Positions 1 through 8,822 of a stretch of DNA of 64,000 nt are shown here, in pieces. The position numbers and the translations under genes are program-made. Positions within the stretch are counted from its first letter, which is position 1; every line of letters begins with the position of its first letter. This DNA comes from an uncultured Cyclobacteriaceae bacterium (GTDB taxonomy: Bacteria; Bacteroidota; Bacteroidia; Cytophagales; Cyclobacteriaceae): positions 405,983 through 469,982 of the forward strand of contig CALSPM010000002.1 in assembly GCA_943788235.1 (NCBI GenBank). The letters are read 5' to 3'. The notes below the pieces were generated by a model. The model saw only the letters and a list, made by a program, of their open reading frames with translations, was not told the DNA's origin and ran no database searches.

Positions 1-372
1 AAAGTAGACAGCGAAGCTGAAAAATCCGAAAGAATCGAATTCGCTCGCAAGGCCTACACAGCGGCAATTAATGCAGATCCAAATTATTATAATGCTCACT
101 ACAATTTAGGTGTGTTGGCGATGACAGAAGTCAATATTTATATTAAGAAGCAAAATGGACTAGGTTATTCAAAAGCAGATTTAAAAAAGTCTGAGGAATT
201 AGAGCCCATAATTCAAGAAAAACTATCTTTGGCTTTACCGCTTTGGGAAAAAACAGTCTTGCTCAAAGATGATGAGATGCCTGCCTTAGAAACTTTAGCC
301 TATCTATATACCATGAAAAAGATGTACGATAAGGCTGAAAGTATTCAAGAAAAAATTGATGCATTGAAGTAA
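1..372 (+). CDS. TPR-repeat protein, 3' end only
   Basis: The reading frame is open from the first base of the window to the TAA at 370-372, so the start lies upstream. The visible 123 residues are helical and fit tetratricopeptide repeats: a segment ARKAYTAAINADPNYYNAHY has the spacing of a TPR helix pair, and the last 40 residues (LETLAYLYTMKKMYDKAESI) form another. TPR proteins are scaffolds, and no enzymatic motif is visible here. It ends 27 bp before the convergent polyketide synthase gene. The function cannot be stated from this fragment. Confidence 0.75.
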   Translation, partial: KVDSEAEKSERIEFARKAYTAAINADPNYYNAHYNLGVLAMTEVNIYIKKQNGLGYSKADLKKSEELEPIIQEKLSLALPLWEKTVLLKDDEMPALETLAYLYTMKKMYDKAESIQEKIDALK

Positions 373-399
373 GGTGGAAGCAAGTTAATTAGATCTTTT

Positions 400-1473
400 T
401 TATTTGAGTTTCAACAACATAGTCTCGATAGTTAATCCAGGGCCAAAAGCCATAGACAAAACCGGACCTTTTACCTGATTGTGTTCATCTAATAATTTTT
501 TCAAAACAAATAATACCGTAGCAGAAGACATATTTCCATAGTTTTTCAGAATATGATAAGCGTGTATATTATGCTCTTTTGAAAGGTTTAAGTTATGCTC
601 TATGGCTTTAAGAATACTTTTTCCTCCAGGATGTAGGGCATAGTGATTTATTTCAGAAAAATTAAAAGGGACTTTGTCGAGCAATTTTGATACTGTACTT
701 TGTGAATTTTCCTCAATTAATTTAGCTACTTCATAAGTCAATATCATATCAAAAGCATTTTGACCTATTTTCCATGACATTTCATTTTTTCCTTTGAAGA
801 GGATATCACAATGAAACTGATCTATTAAAAAAGCATTGAGTGTTTCGTTATTTGTAACCAAGCAACTCGAGGCACCATCTGAAAAAAGCGCTTGCGATAA
901 ATTTAAGAATTCATCATTCTTACGTTGAAAATGAAGTGTACATAATTCTACAGAAACAATGAGCACTTGAGCTTTTGTCGATGCTTTACATATCGATTGG
1001 GCCAGTTTTAAAGCATTAAAAACACCATAACAACCCATAAAATTGATGGCCGTTCTATGGATATCGGTCCTCATTTTTAATTGTTCAACAATTTCTAAGT
1101 CAATCCCAGGCGCATACATTCCGGTGCAGCTTACGGTAATAAGATGCGTTAAGTGACCGAGGTCTTTTCCTTTCATACACTCCCGTATTGACTGAATAGC
1201 CAATATAGGAGCTTCTATTTCATACAACTTCATACGATCATAGAGACTAGGCTCTCTACCAGGCATGATGAAGCCTGGAGTTTTTGTTGTTTGATGGAAG
1301 TCAGGTAGAATGGAATATCTGTAATCAATACCTGAAGCTCTATAAACTACATCTAATTGATGAGATTGCTTTTCGTTGAACTCAATATTCTGCTTCATAT
1401 AAGTAGCAATTTTGCTTTGAGAGATCTTCGAATTAGGAACCGCAGTACCAATTGCATTAATGTAAGCAGGCAT
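400..1473 (-). CDS. Type III polyketide synthase (chalcone synthase family)
   Basis: This is a full-length 357-residue type III PKS, a homodimeric ketosynthase that extends a CoA-linked starter with malonyl-CoA. The family triad is visible: Cys148 in INFMGCYGVF, His281 in YALHPGGKSIL and Asn314 in NYGNMSSATV. The C-terminal GPVLSMAFGPGLTIE is the usual family ending. It is divergent from the UbiA gene (about 100 bp shared control region) and lies near an FAD oxidoreductase and a methyltransferase. That set resembles the PKS-methyltransferase-flavoprotein trio of bacterial alkylresorcinol/alkylquinone pathways, so a phenolic lipid or quinone product is inferred. The starter and product cannot be read from sequence. 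Confidence 0.9.
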   Translation of the reverse strand: MPAYINAIGTAVPNSKISQSKIATYMKQNIEFNEKQSHQLDVVYRASGIDYRYSILPDFHQTTKTPGFIMPGREPSLYDRMKLYEIEAPILAIQSIRECMKGKDLGHLTHLITVSCTGMYAPGIDLEIVEQLKMRTDIHRTAINFMGCYGVFNALKLAQSICKASTKAQVLIVSVELCTLHFQRKNDEFLNLSQALFSDGASSCLVTNNETLNAFLIDQFHCDILFKGKNEMSWKIGQNAFDMILTYEVAKLIEENSQSTVSKLLDKVPFNFSEINHYALHPGGKSILKAIEHNLNLSKEHNIHAYHILKNYGNMSSATVLFVLKKLLDEHNQVKGPVLSMAFGPGLTIETMLLKLK

Positions 1474-1575
1474 AGAAATAAAATTGAATTATGTTATGTT
1501 TTTGAACCTAAAAATTGAATTATTTGATGCGTTTATCTGTAATATGCACAAGTTTGATATAGCTTAATACTCGAA

Positions 1576-2454
1576 ATGCCCTTAATCTCACATTCAACTC
1601 TAAAACATTTAAGAATTACTTTTAGTTTTAATTTATTGCCTATTTTTTTATTTGGGTTGGTCATTACGCCCCAGTCTATTAATTGGATAGATGCCCTTTT
1701 GTTATTTATGTGCTGGCATTTTTTCATTTATCCTGCAAGTAATGGGTTTAATTCCTATTTTGATAAAGACAAGGAAAGTATTGCAGGAATTAAATATCCG
1801 CCTAAAGTAACGAAAGAGCTGTACTATTTTTCAATTACTTTAGATGGTATAGGTATTTTATTGGCCTTGTGTATAGATCTTCCAACAGCCATTTCCGTGA
1901 TCATATATGGTCTTATTAGTAAAGCTTACAGTCATCCTTCCATTCGATTAAAAAAGAGGCCTATAATCAGCTGGATCACAGTATCTGTTTTTCAGGGGTA
2001 TTTCGTATTTTTAGTGACTTATTGGGCCATACACGATATACCTATATCGATACTTGCTACTTCTATGATTCAAATTCCTGCATTACTAACCTCTATGATG
2101 CTTATGAGTGCCTATCCCATTACACAAGTATATCAACATAAGGAAGATAGAGAAAGAGGTGATTTTACTTTAAGCTTAAGTTTAGGTATCCTAGGTACGT
2201 TTCACTTCACAGCCTTTGCATTTGTCATTACTATGTTAGGTTATATTGGCTATTTTTATTATTACCAGGATTTAAAGACCCTGTTACTTTACCTTACCTT
2301 GATGACCCCTATCCTCATATATTATGTTTCTTGGTATGGAGAGGTAAGAAAAAACATAGATTTGGCCGATTTTGAAAACACTATGAAGTTAAATAGGCTT
2401 TCGGCACTCTGCTTGAATGCCTTTTTTTTTCTCTCGATTATTTTCAATGCTTAA
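1576..2454 (+). CDS. UbiA-family prenyltransferase
   Basis: A 292-residue polytopic membrane protein with about eight hydrophobic segments. The first Asp-rich signature of UbiA enzymes appears in modified form as NGFNSYFDKDKESI near residue 58 (family pattern NxxxDxxxD). The second conserved loop appears as KAYSHPSIRLKKRP near residue 116. UbiA enzymes transfer a polyprenyl chain to an aromatic or other acceptor in the membrane. Its position beside the type III PKS suggests the PKS product, or a related quinol, is the acceptor (inference). The gene overlaps the following HDAC-like gene by 8 bp, so the two are co-transcribed. Confidence 0.85.
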   Translation: MPLISHSTLKHLRITFSFNLLPIFLFGLVITPQSINWIDALLLFMCWHFFIYPASNGFNSYFDKDKESIAGIKYPPKVTKELYYFSITLDGIGILLALCIDLPTAISVIIYGLISKAYSHPSIRLKKRPIISWITVSVFQGYFVFLVTYWAIHDIPISILATSMIQIPALLTSMMLMSAYPITQVYQHKEDRERGDFTLSLSLGILGTFHFTAFAFVITMLGYIGYFYYYQDLKTLLLYLTLMTPILIYYVSWYGEVRKNIDLADFENTMKLNRLSALCLNAFFFLSIIFNA

Positions 2455-3349
2455 AATTGCCTTTTCTGAAATTTACGCGCATCACTTACCCGAAAAGCAT
2501 CGTTTTCCTATGCTCAAATATGAGTTGTTACCTAAACAACTGATGCATGAAGGTGTGGTGTTACAGAAAAATTTTTTTTACCCCCAAAATGCCTCAGAAA
2601 AGGATATTTTAGAAACTCACAACGTACATTATTGGCACCGATTGATTCAACTTAATCTTTCTCCATCAGAGATTAGAGCTATAGGGTTTCCTTTAAGTGG
2701 ACGGCTGGTTGAAAGAGAAATTCATATTGCCGGTGGAACCCTGCAGTGTGTCACCTATGCATTGGCACATGGCATATCGTTCAATATTGCAGGAGGTACT
2801 CATCATGCGTTTACCGATCGTGGCGAAGGCTTCTGTATGCTTAATGATCAGGCCATTGGCGCAAATCATTTATTAAGAAAGAAAAAGGCTAAGCGAGTAC
2901 TTATTATTGATTTAGACGTGCATCAAGGTAATGGAACAGCTAAAATTTTTAAAAATGAGCCTCGCGTATTTACCTTCAGCATGCATGGGGCAAAAAATTA
3001 TCCCATCAGAAAAGAACGAAGTGATTTAGATATTGACCTTGAGGATGGTTGCAAGGATGAAACTTACTTAGCCTTGTTAATGCAACACCTCAATGAAGTG
3101 ACGCAAGAGTTTCATCCAGACTTCATTTTTTATCAAGCAGGTGTAGATGTCCTAGCAACAGATAAGTTAGGTCGACTTGGGTTGACAAAAGCGGGTTGTA
3201 AAAAAAGAGATCAATATGTTCTTGAATTTGCCCATCGCGAACAAATACCTATGGTAGTATGTATGGGAGGGGGCTATTCTCCAAATATTAAAGATATCAT
3301 AGATGCCCACGCCAATACCTTCAAATTAGCCCAACAGATATTTTTCTAG
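2447..3349 (+). CDS. Histone deacetylase family amidohydrolase (class IV-like)
   Basis: About 300 residues with the zinc-dependent deacetylase fold. The paired histidines are in GGTHHAFTDRGEGFC, the zinc ligands in DLDVHQGNGTA and AGVDVLATDKLGRL, and the catalytic tyrosine region in VCMGGGYSPN. The N-terminal FPMLKYELLPKQL is typical of the bacterial class IV-like branch. An ATG at 2417 also exists, but the ATG at 2447 gives the standard N-terminus and a short 8-bp overlap with the UbiA gene. Bacterial members deacetylate small molecules (polyamines, acetoin-type substrates) or proteins; the substrate is unknown here. Linkage to PKS and UbiA suggests a role in that pathway. It is convergent with the FAD oxidoreductase. 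Confidence 0.88.
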   Translation: MLKIAFSEIYAHHLPEKHRFPMLKYELLPKQLMHEGVVLQKNFFYPQNASEKDILETHNVHYWHRLIQLNLSPSEIRAIGFPLSGRLVEREIHIAGGTLQCVTYALAHGISFNIAGGTHHAFTDRGEGFCMLNDQAIGANHLLRKKKAKRVLIIDLDVHQGNGTAKIFKNEPRVFTFSMHGAKNYPIRKERSDLDIDLEDGCKDETYLALLMQHLNEVTQEFHPDFIFYQAGVDVLATDKLGRLGLTKAGCKKRDQYVLEFAHREQIPMVVCMGGGYSPNIKDIIDAHANTFKLAQQIFF

Positions 3350-3354
3350 CAAAG

Positions 3355-4468
3355 TCAGCTAAATGACTTTCCATGTGTCTTTGAGATAAATTTCTGTGCC
3401 AGCATAGGAACAGATTTAGCTAAGACTAAAGTAGCATTACTCAGGCTTTGATTTCCAAATAGAAGTTGCAGTTTTCTTCCCCACATGAGTCGATTACTAA
3501 ACCATCGATTCCATTGAAGTTTATATACCTCTTGTACTTCTTGACGGAGAGCAGGCAGGGCTTTTTTTTGAATGATGATTTCAGCCAATAATTTTCCTGA
3601 ATGTATAGCCATGGCCATTCCGTTTCCGCATAAAGGAGTAATCAAGCCTGCCGTATCACCACACATGATCAGATGATTTTCAATTAATTGTTTTTTATTA
3701 AAGTTTATTTGATTGATAATGAGAGGTTTATCAAAAATAAAATCACTTGATTTAAATAATTCTCTGATATGGGGATTCTTAAATAATATGTCTTTTTCCA
3801 TAGATTCAATGGATCCTGATTGCTTGAGATTTTTGCCTTTGGTTAAGTAGCAAATATTATAGAGATCGTCTTCAATTTTATTCACGCCACAGTAACCGCC
3901 ACGAAAATTGTGGAGAGCAACTGCATCTTTGGCAAAATCACTACGCACATGATATTTAACTCCTAAATAAGATGACTTGTCAGGCTTTATGCTGCGATTA
4001 AAGACGCGATCTAAATTACTTTTTTTTCCAAAGGCACCCACAGCATAATGTGCTTGGTACCTTCCTTTTGAAGAGGATACATTGAAATACGAATTTTCAA
4101 AAATACAATCATGAACTTTGGCGTGAGTTAAACATTCAACGCCCAGAGCCTTACACTTCTGATATAAATAATCATCAAAAACAAGTCGACTGATGCCAAA
4201 AGCACCTTTCTCTAGGGGTATGTCTATAGATTTACCTATCTGAGTAGTCAATTGAAACTTATTAATTTGACTAGGCCTAAAATTTTTGGGGTATAAATCA
4301 TTTTTTTTTTAAAAAAGGAAGTACCTCATTGCTGATGTATTCCCCGCAAACTTTATGTTGTGGGTAACTACCTTTTTCAAATAGAATGACTTTATAACCC
4401 GCTTTAGCCAGAAGATAAGCATTGGTCAATCCTGCCAATCCTCCACCGAGAATTGCTACATCGTACAT
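3355..4468 (-). CDS. FAD-dependent oxidoreductase (geranylgeranyl-reductase/hydroxylase type), frameshifted
   Basis: The N-terminal FAD-binding segment (MYDVAILGGGLAGLTNAYLL, then KVCGEYISNEVLPFL) is read from an ATG at 4466-4468 but stops just after a run of ten A (4301-4310, T on the plus strand). The rest (GFGISRLVFD, MCGDTAGLITPLCGNGMAMA) continues in another frame to 3355. Removing one A joins both parts into about 370 residues, the usual length, with no other damage. The family includes quinone hydroxylases and geranylgeranyl reductases; CGDTAGL..GNGMAMA is its second FAD motif. It lies 4 bp downstream of the methyltransferase on the same strand, so probably the same transcript. The lesion may be a sequencing error, a phase-variable tract or a recent loss. 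Confidence 0.82.
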
Positions 4469-4472
4469 ATAA

Positions 4473-5165
4473 TTAAAATTTAATGATGATTTGCCATCTG
4501 AAAGCCCATTTCCAACGGATCTTATAATCCTTTATCCCGGCTGCTTCAAATATACGTATCCATTCTTTACGACGAAAACCACGCATCACCGACAAAGGAC
4601 CATCGTATTGAACCATAGCTGATTTTGAAAACCATTGGGTCAAATATTTTATACTATAATAGGCCAACCAGTGGCGATGTAAATCGCTAATGACCATTCC
4701 TTGACTTGCTTGATGCCTAAATATTTTAAACAACATGACCAATTCATCATGATTAAAATGGTGTAAAAATAGACTGGCGTGCAAAATGTCACAATTAAAA
4801 TCTTTTTCAGCTGCATTCAGTATATTGGCATCAATGAAGGACAATTGTTTAAATGCTTTTTGGGCGTTTCGAGCGTATCGTAGAATATAGGCATTGGCAT
4901 CAATACCTACTCCCGAATTCAATTGATCTTGATATTTATTGGCTACTTGGGCCAAAAGAGTACCGCTTCCGCATCCTAAATCAATAATAGAAAAAGGGCC
5001 TTTATTTTTATCGATCAATTTTTTAAATCCTTTTAAGCTGACCCAATCTCCACCCAACCAATAATTAATAGTGTCTAGCTCTGCTAAACTTTGGTCCACT
5101 ACAGGGCCATCGCAGTTCAGATCATCCATGAGCTCTTTGAGCTCAGATCGTTGCTTAAAATTCAC
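4473..5165 (-). CDS. Class I SAM-dependent methyltransferase
   Basis: A 230-residue methyltransferase with motif I SIIDLGCGSGTLLAQV near residue 60 and the post-I acidic residue in GVGIDAN. The N-terminal pattern (SELKELMDDLN, then LDTINYWLGG) is shared by homologues found beside type III PKS genes in Bacteroidota. The start is a GTG at 5163-5165 that overlaps the stop codon of the upstream small ORF as GTGA, a translational-coupling arrangement. It is followed 4 bp later by the FAD oxidoreductase. The inferred role is O- or C-methylation of the PKS-derived ring. Confidence 0.87.
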   Translation of the reverse strand: MNFKQRSELKELMDDLNCDGPVVDQSLAELDTINYWLGGDWVSLKGFKKLIDKNKGPFSIIDLGCGSGTLLAQVANKYQDQLNSGVGIDANAYILRYARNAQKAFKQLSFIDANILNAAEKDFNCDILHASLFLHHFNHDELVMLFKIFRHQASQGMVISDLHRHWLAYYSIKYLTQWFSKSAMVQYDGPLSVMRGFRRKEWIRIFEAAGIKDYKIRWKWAFRWQIIIKF

Positions 5166-5439
5166 CTTGACGTTCTTGTTGATTTACTCTCATATGAATA
5201 TATGAATACTTGATTTGCTTTAAAGAGTAATTTACACATTGAAACTTTCAATTGTTCTGGCGAGAATAGGTTTATTGAATGAATCTCTTCGTAATCAATT
5301 TCTTTCCCAATTAAGGGTACTTGTAATGGTTGACAAATAGAATCTCTCTGTTCATCGTTCAAGTGGGATTTAGACTCACATTACTTTCCTGATCCGTTAG
5401 AGTTAAATGCACCGCTGTCTTATAAAATGATGTATTCAT
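5162..5439 (-). CDS. Small hypothetical protein coupled to the methyltransferase, frameshifted
   Basis: Not a recognised family. One frame runs from an ATG at 5437-5439 (MNTSFYKTAVHLTLTDQES) and stops near 5366. A second frame (LNDEQRDSICQPLQVPLIGK onward, ending ESKSTRTSR) runs from there to a TGA at 5162-5164 that overlaps the methyltransferase GTG. Adding one T in the ACTTGA stretch would join them into a 92-residue protein. The 4-base overlap argues that the downstream frame is really translated. No signal peptide or membrane segment is evident. It may be an accessory protein of the PKS cluster; confidence is modest because it rests on a corrected frame. Confidence 0.4.
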
Positions 5440-5864
5440 CTATTCGATTTTGTAAACCATTATTACAGATGTAACAAATGGAGGTCTTATTTTTTTTGTT
5501 TTCGATAAGTACACGAAATGAACCACATTAATTTGCTACTAAGATGACAGATATGACTTTCCTCATTTTCTTTCACGTGGAACTAAAGTAAGTGCTTCCT
5601 TTTGAAAATCAAAATTTTGTCGCTCTAGTAGTATGAAATATAAGGATTTAGCTATTTCTAGATTTGCTACACTGTCTGTTGGATATATGGACTATATAAT
5701 TAGGGATAGACATCTATTTTTCTTGGTTGGTAAGAATCAAAGCTGGATAAGTTGCTTTATTTGGTAACCTAATAATGCGAAGCTTGTCATTATTGTATTT
5801 TTTTGAAATATTATTATCTTTAACATTGAATATCTAATTTTTTTTAAACCATAAATAAATTAAA
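5440..5864. other. Intergenic region upstream of the PKS-linked operon and the SnoaL-like gene
   Basis: No open frame with coding character, RNA gene or repeat was recognised. It separates a minus-strand operon from a plus-strand gene, so it should contain both promoters, but no convincing TAnnTTTG box was found at a suitable distance. Confidence 0.5.
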
Positions 5865-6236
5865 ATGAATGTTAAAGAATTAGTACAAACGGGTTATGAT
5901 TTTTTCGGAAAGGGTGATATGGAAGGTTTCATGGGTATCTTAAAGGATGATGTCACTTGGGTTTTTCCTGGAGAAAACCATCCATTATCTGGGTCTCACA
6001 AAGGAAAAGAAAGTCTAATGATGAATATGTCCAAAATCCCTCAATTATGGGAAAATTTTGCCGTTATACCGGAATTTATGATTAGCGAAGGGAATAAAGT
6101 ATTTGTTAAATGTCAAGGAAAAGCAGATGGCATGGATACGATATTTGGCCATTATTTTGAAGTCACGGATGATAAATTGTCTTTAATGATTACTTTTGAC
6201 GACACCTTAAGTATGGTCAATGCCATGAAAAAATAA
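5865..6236 (+). CDS. SnoaL-like / NTF2-fold protein
   Basis: A 123-residue single-domain protein with the pattern of the SnoaL-like polyketide-cyclase/ketosteroid-isomerase superfamily. It has an N-terminal helix (VKELVQTGYDFFGKGDMEGF), then LKDDVTWVFPGENHPLSGSH, the loop HKGKES, and alternating beta strands to the end. Members bind small hydrophobic ligands or act as isomerases, cyclases or hydrolases. No specific activity can be assigned. It stands alone between two intergenic regions and ends just before an inverted repeat that looks like a terminator. Possible links with the nearby PKS cluster are speculative, as these folds are common stand-alone genes in Bacteroidota. Confidence 0.75.
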   Translation: MNVKELVQTGYDFFGKGDMEGFMGILKDDVTWVFPGENHPLSGSHKGKESLMMNMSKIPQLWENFAVIPEFMISEGNKVFVKCQGKADGMDTIFGHYFEVTDDKLSLMITFDDTLSMVNAMKK

Positions 6237-6247
6237 GCTGAAAATGA

Positions 6248-6287
6248 TCATAACCTCCTTGAATCATCGTGTTCTAGGAGGTTATGA
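6248..6287 (+). terminator. Perfect 12-bp inverted repeat after the SnoaL-like gene
   Basis: TCATAACCTCCT at 6248-6259 is the exact reverse complement of AGGAGGTTATGA at 6276-6287, with a 16-base loop. It begins 11 bp after the stop codon. The downstream tract is A/T-rich rather than a clean T run, so it is a probable but not classical intrinsic terminator. Confidence 0.65.
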
Positions 6288-6514
6288 TAAAATATACTGA
6301 TCCAATACCCCTTCTAATAATTTGTAGATAAAGCTTATTATTAAGATTATTATTTGCAGCTTGTTTCTAGTTAAAGGGGTCGATTGCAATTCAGTTTTCA
6401 CTATTATAGATAAATTGTCGCGGTTTTTTGTCGAAATTCTGATCAGCAGCATATTTTTTTTGGGGAGCTATTTTTTTTCACTTTGAGGTTAGGAATATTT
6501 TTATTCACAATGAA

Positions 6515-7972
6515 ATGGATGTTAGATTAGTTTTATTATTTTTCTCTTTCCTTTCTTTTGTCGCTTGTAACTCTCAGGAGGAAAATGACGTTACCGTGAT
6601 AGTATCAGAGGATTCAGTATCCCTTGTTTCTTTAAGAGTTTTTGATCTTATTTTTACTTCTACAGAGAACAGAGGGCTTCAATTCCATGATCACATTTTT
6701 TTTAGAAGTAAGCAAGACTTGATTTTTAAGAATAACCAAGATACCAGTAAGAATTTTTCATATAATTTGAGTTATCATGAACTCCTGGAATTTGAAACAG
6801 AGCTGCCCAATGGTAATTATGACCTGTATTTTGAGTTTGAAGCAGAAAATGTCACAAATTTTTTACCTTTCATGATCAATATCTCTAATATTTCTTTAAC
6901 AGGTACTGAAATACAAATAGATATAGCTCCTGAGACCACATATTCATTAGTAACATTAGATACTTCTTTTGTAAAAACTGATACGCTTCCTTTCTTAGAA
7001 TCAAAGAAATTTGGAAAAAAGGAGATGATTTTGCATCCGAATGGTGATCATTACTATTTATATATTGACGCGATCAATGAGGAGATTAGTTTGAATTTTA
7101 AAGAAAATATTTTTGGCACGGAACTCTTTGAAACATTAATACTCGCACCTTATGATTTGTATAAAAAAGCATTGACCTCATTACCAAACGGTCCATCATC
7201 GGAACGCTTTAGTAGGATAGTAAAGGGAAGTCGAAATCCTAGTATTGGTTATTGGGAATATCTTCCTGCAGGCTACGGTCTGGGGAATAAATGGCCGTTA
7301 ATCCTTTATTTTCACGGATTAGGAGATAATGGTAATGGGAATTCAGATTTATATAGAGTACTTTACACGGGTCTGCCCAATTTGATAAGTGAAGATAAAT
7401 GGCCCATAACAGCTACTGCCTCAAATGCTGCTTCAACAGCGGGTGATGCCTTTGTTGTGCTTTCTATGCAAAATGATTCAGGATGCCCAACAGCAGATAA
7501 AGTAAATGATTTTATGAGGTGGGCAATAAATGAATACGATATTGATATTAAAAGAATTTATCTCTCTGGGTACAGTTGTGGAGGTGGTGGAGTATGGAAT
7601 TATATAGGGAAATATATTTCTGATGATTTAGTAGCGGCTGCAGTACCGGTTGCGGCTCTCATGGGAGAATATACTTGGAATAGGCTTGGTTGTAATATGG
7701 GAATTTTACCAATTTGGGCTTTTCATGGAGATGAAGATAATGTAACTGTTAGAAATGCAAATATTCCCATTGATGGTTTAAATAATTGTGAAAATGAGTG
7801 TCCTGAAGATGCTGATCTGGAAATATGCTCAGTTCCTCTCGATGCACGCAAGACAATTTTTAGAGGATGGGGACATGGTATTTGGCCGATCACATATAAG
7901 TTAGATTCTCGATGGGGACATGATATTTATGCCTGGATGTTGTCACATGTTAATTATGATGCCAAATTATGA
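6515..7972 (+). CDS. Lipoprotein with C-terminal alpha/beta-hydrolase (esterase) domain
   Basis: 485 residues. The N-terminus is a lipoprotein signal (hydrophobic LVLLFFSFLSF, then VAC with the Cys near residue 19). Residues 25-230 are a beta-rich domain that I do not recognise. Residues 240-480 are an alpha/beta-hydrolase: oxyanion/HG region PLILYFHGLGDNGNGNSD, nucleophile elbow GYSCGG (Ser in GxSxG), acidic residue in WAFHGDEDNVT and histidine in GWGHGIW. This resembles bacterial PHB-depolymerase/feruloyl-esterase-type hydrolases. It is probably anchored in the outer or inner membrane and acts on an external ester or peptide. No operon partners are present. Confidence 0.82.
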   Translation: MDVRLVLLFFSFLSFVACNSQEENDVTVIVSEDSVSLVSLRVFDLIFTSTENRGLQFHDHIFFRSKQDLIFKNNQDTSKNFSYNLSYHELLEFETELPNGNYDLYFEFEAENVTNFLPFMINISNISLTGTEIQIDIAPETTYSLVTLDTSFVKTDTLPFLESKKFGKKEMILHPNGDHYYLYIDAINEEISLNFKENIFGTELFETLILAPYDLYKKALTSLPNGPSSERFSRIVKGSRNPSIGYWEYLPAGYGLGNKWPLILYFHGLGDNGNGNSDLYRVLYTGLPNLISEDKWPITATASNAASTAGDAFVVLSMQNDSGCPTADKVNDFMRWAINEYDIDIKRIYLSGYSCGGGGVWNYIGKYISDDLVAAAVPVAALMGEYTWNRLGCNMGILPIWAFHGDEDNVTVRNANIPIDGLNNCENECPEDADLEICSVPLDARKTIFRGWGHGIWPITYKLDSRWGHDIYAWMLSHVNYDAKL

Positions 7973-8822
7973 TACGTTTGTTATAATAACTGATGAGTTG
8001 TTTTTAGAAAAGAAGGGCCATCAATTATTTAATAAAAGGGATCCACTTGCTGTTTTCATTACAGCGCTCAAATTATATTATATCTCTATTTGTTCTGTTA
8101 GGATAGGATAAAGGGCTTCCAAAAAAGTTAATTTTAAGATCTCCATTTTTAAACTTATTTCCTGTGAAAGAGGTATTTGAGTATACTATTTTTTTGAATA
8201 AAATTATAATTTCTACTTATTTAAGCCAATGCTATCCTATCAATGTTTTGAAACAATCAATTTTATCATGATTTATTAAAGGAAATAAATGGAGTACTTG
8301 ATAAATTCTTCTTAGAAAACCATGATCAATTTATAGTACAATGCTTGCAGCCTTTAGGTAAGGGTAAGATCGGAGTCACCAATCAATTTGCCATTAATAT
8401 AAAATGAGTATCTCATCATTGCGTTCAGCGTTGTGCGTTCCGTGTGCCATGAGGTTTTCTTGAAATTGAAAGTAAATCGTAATAATCTTTTAAAATCAGA
8501 GAGAGGTATTTAGCTCTGTTTTTTCGCGTTCTTATAGCTGTTATAATTAACTAATGAGAAAAATAGGGATTTAGTAAAATCTATGGTTTAACCATTTCTA
8601 AACGGTATTGAATATTGTGCGGTCAAAGAAAATAATGCCTACTGATATGAATTGAAGGGAAGTCACTTTTTGCATACTCGAGTTGTATATAATTATCAAT
8701 TGTCATAAATTTAGTGCAAATGCTTTATTTTTATTTCATGGACTTCTATGAAGCGGTTTTGTTAATGTAAGTATGCTTCATCGGATAAATGAGCTGAGTG
8801 AAGAACTAAACTGAGACGATAA
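7973..8822. other. Long intergenic region before the inositol operon
   Basis: 850 bp with no intact gene. A short open stretch on the plus strand, roughly 8250-8407 (LLKEINGVLDKFF...VQCLQPLGKGKIG, stop at 8405-8407), has coding-like composition but no clear start and may be a relic. The operon promoter should lie in the last 200 bp; no box or operator could be assigned with confidence. Confidence 0.45.

Noticed and set aside
7920..8111. 63-codon open frame overlapping the end of the esterase lipoprotein gene
   Set aside because: It lies in another frame of a well-supported gene, has no family likeness and an implausible composition; a shadow frame.
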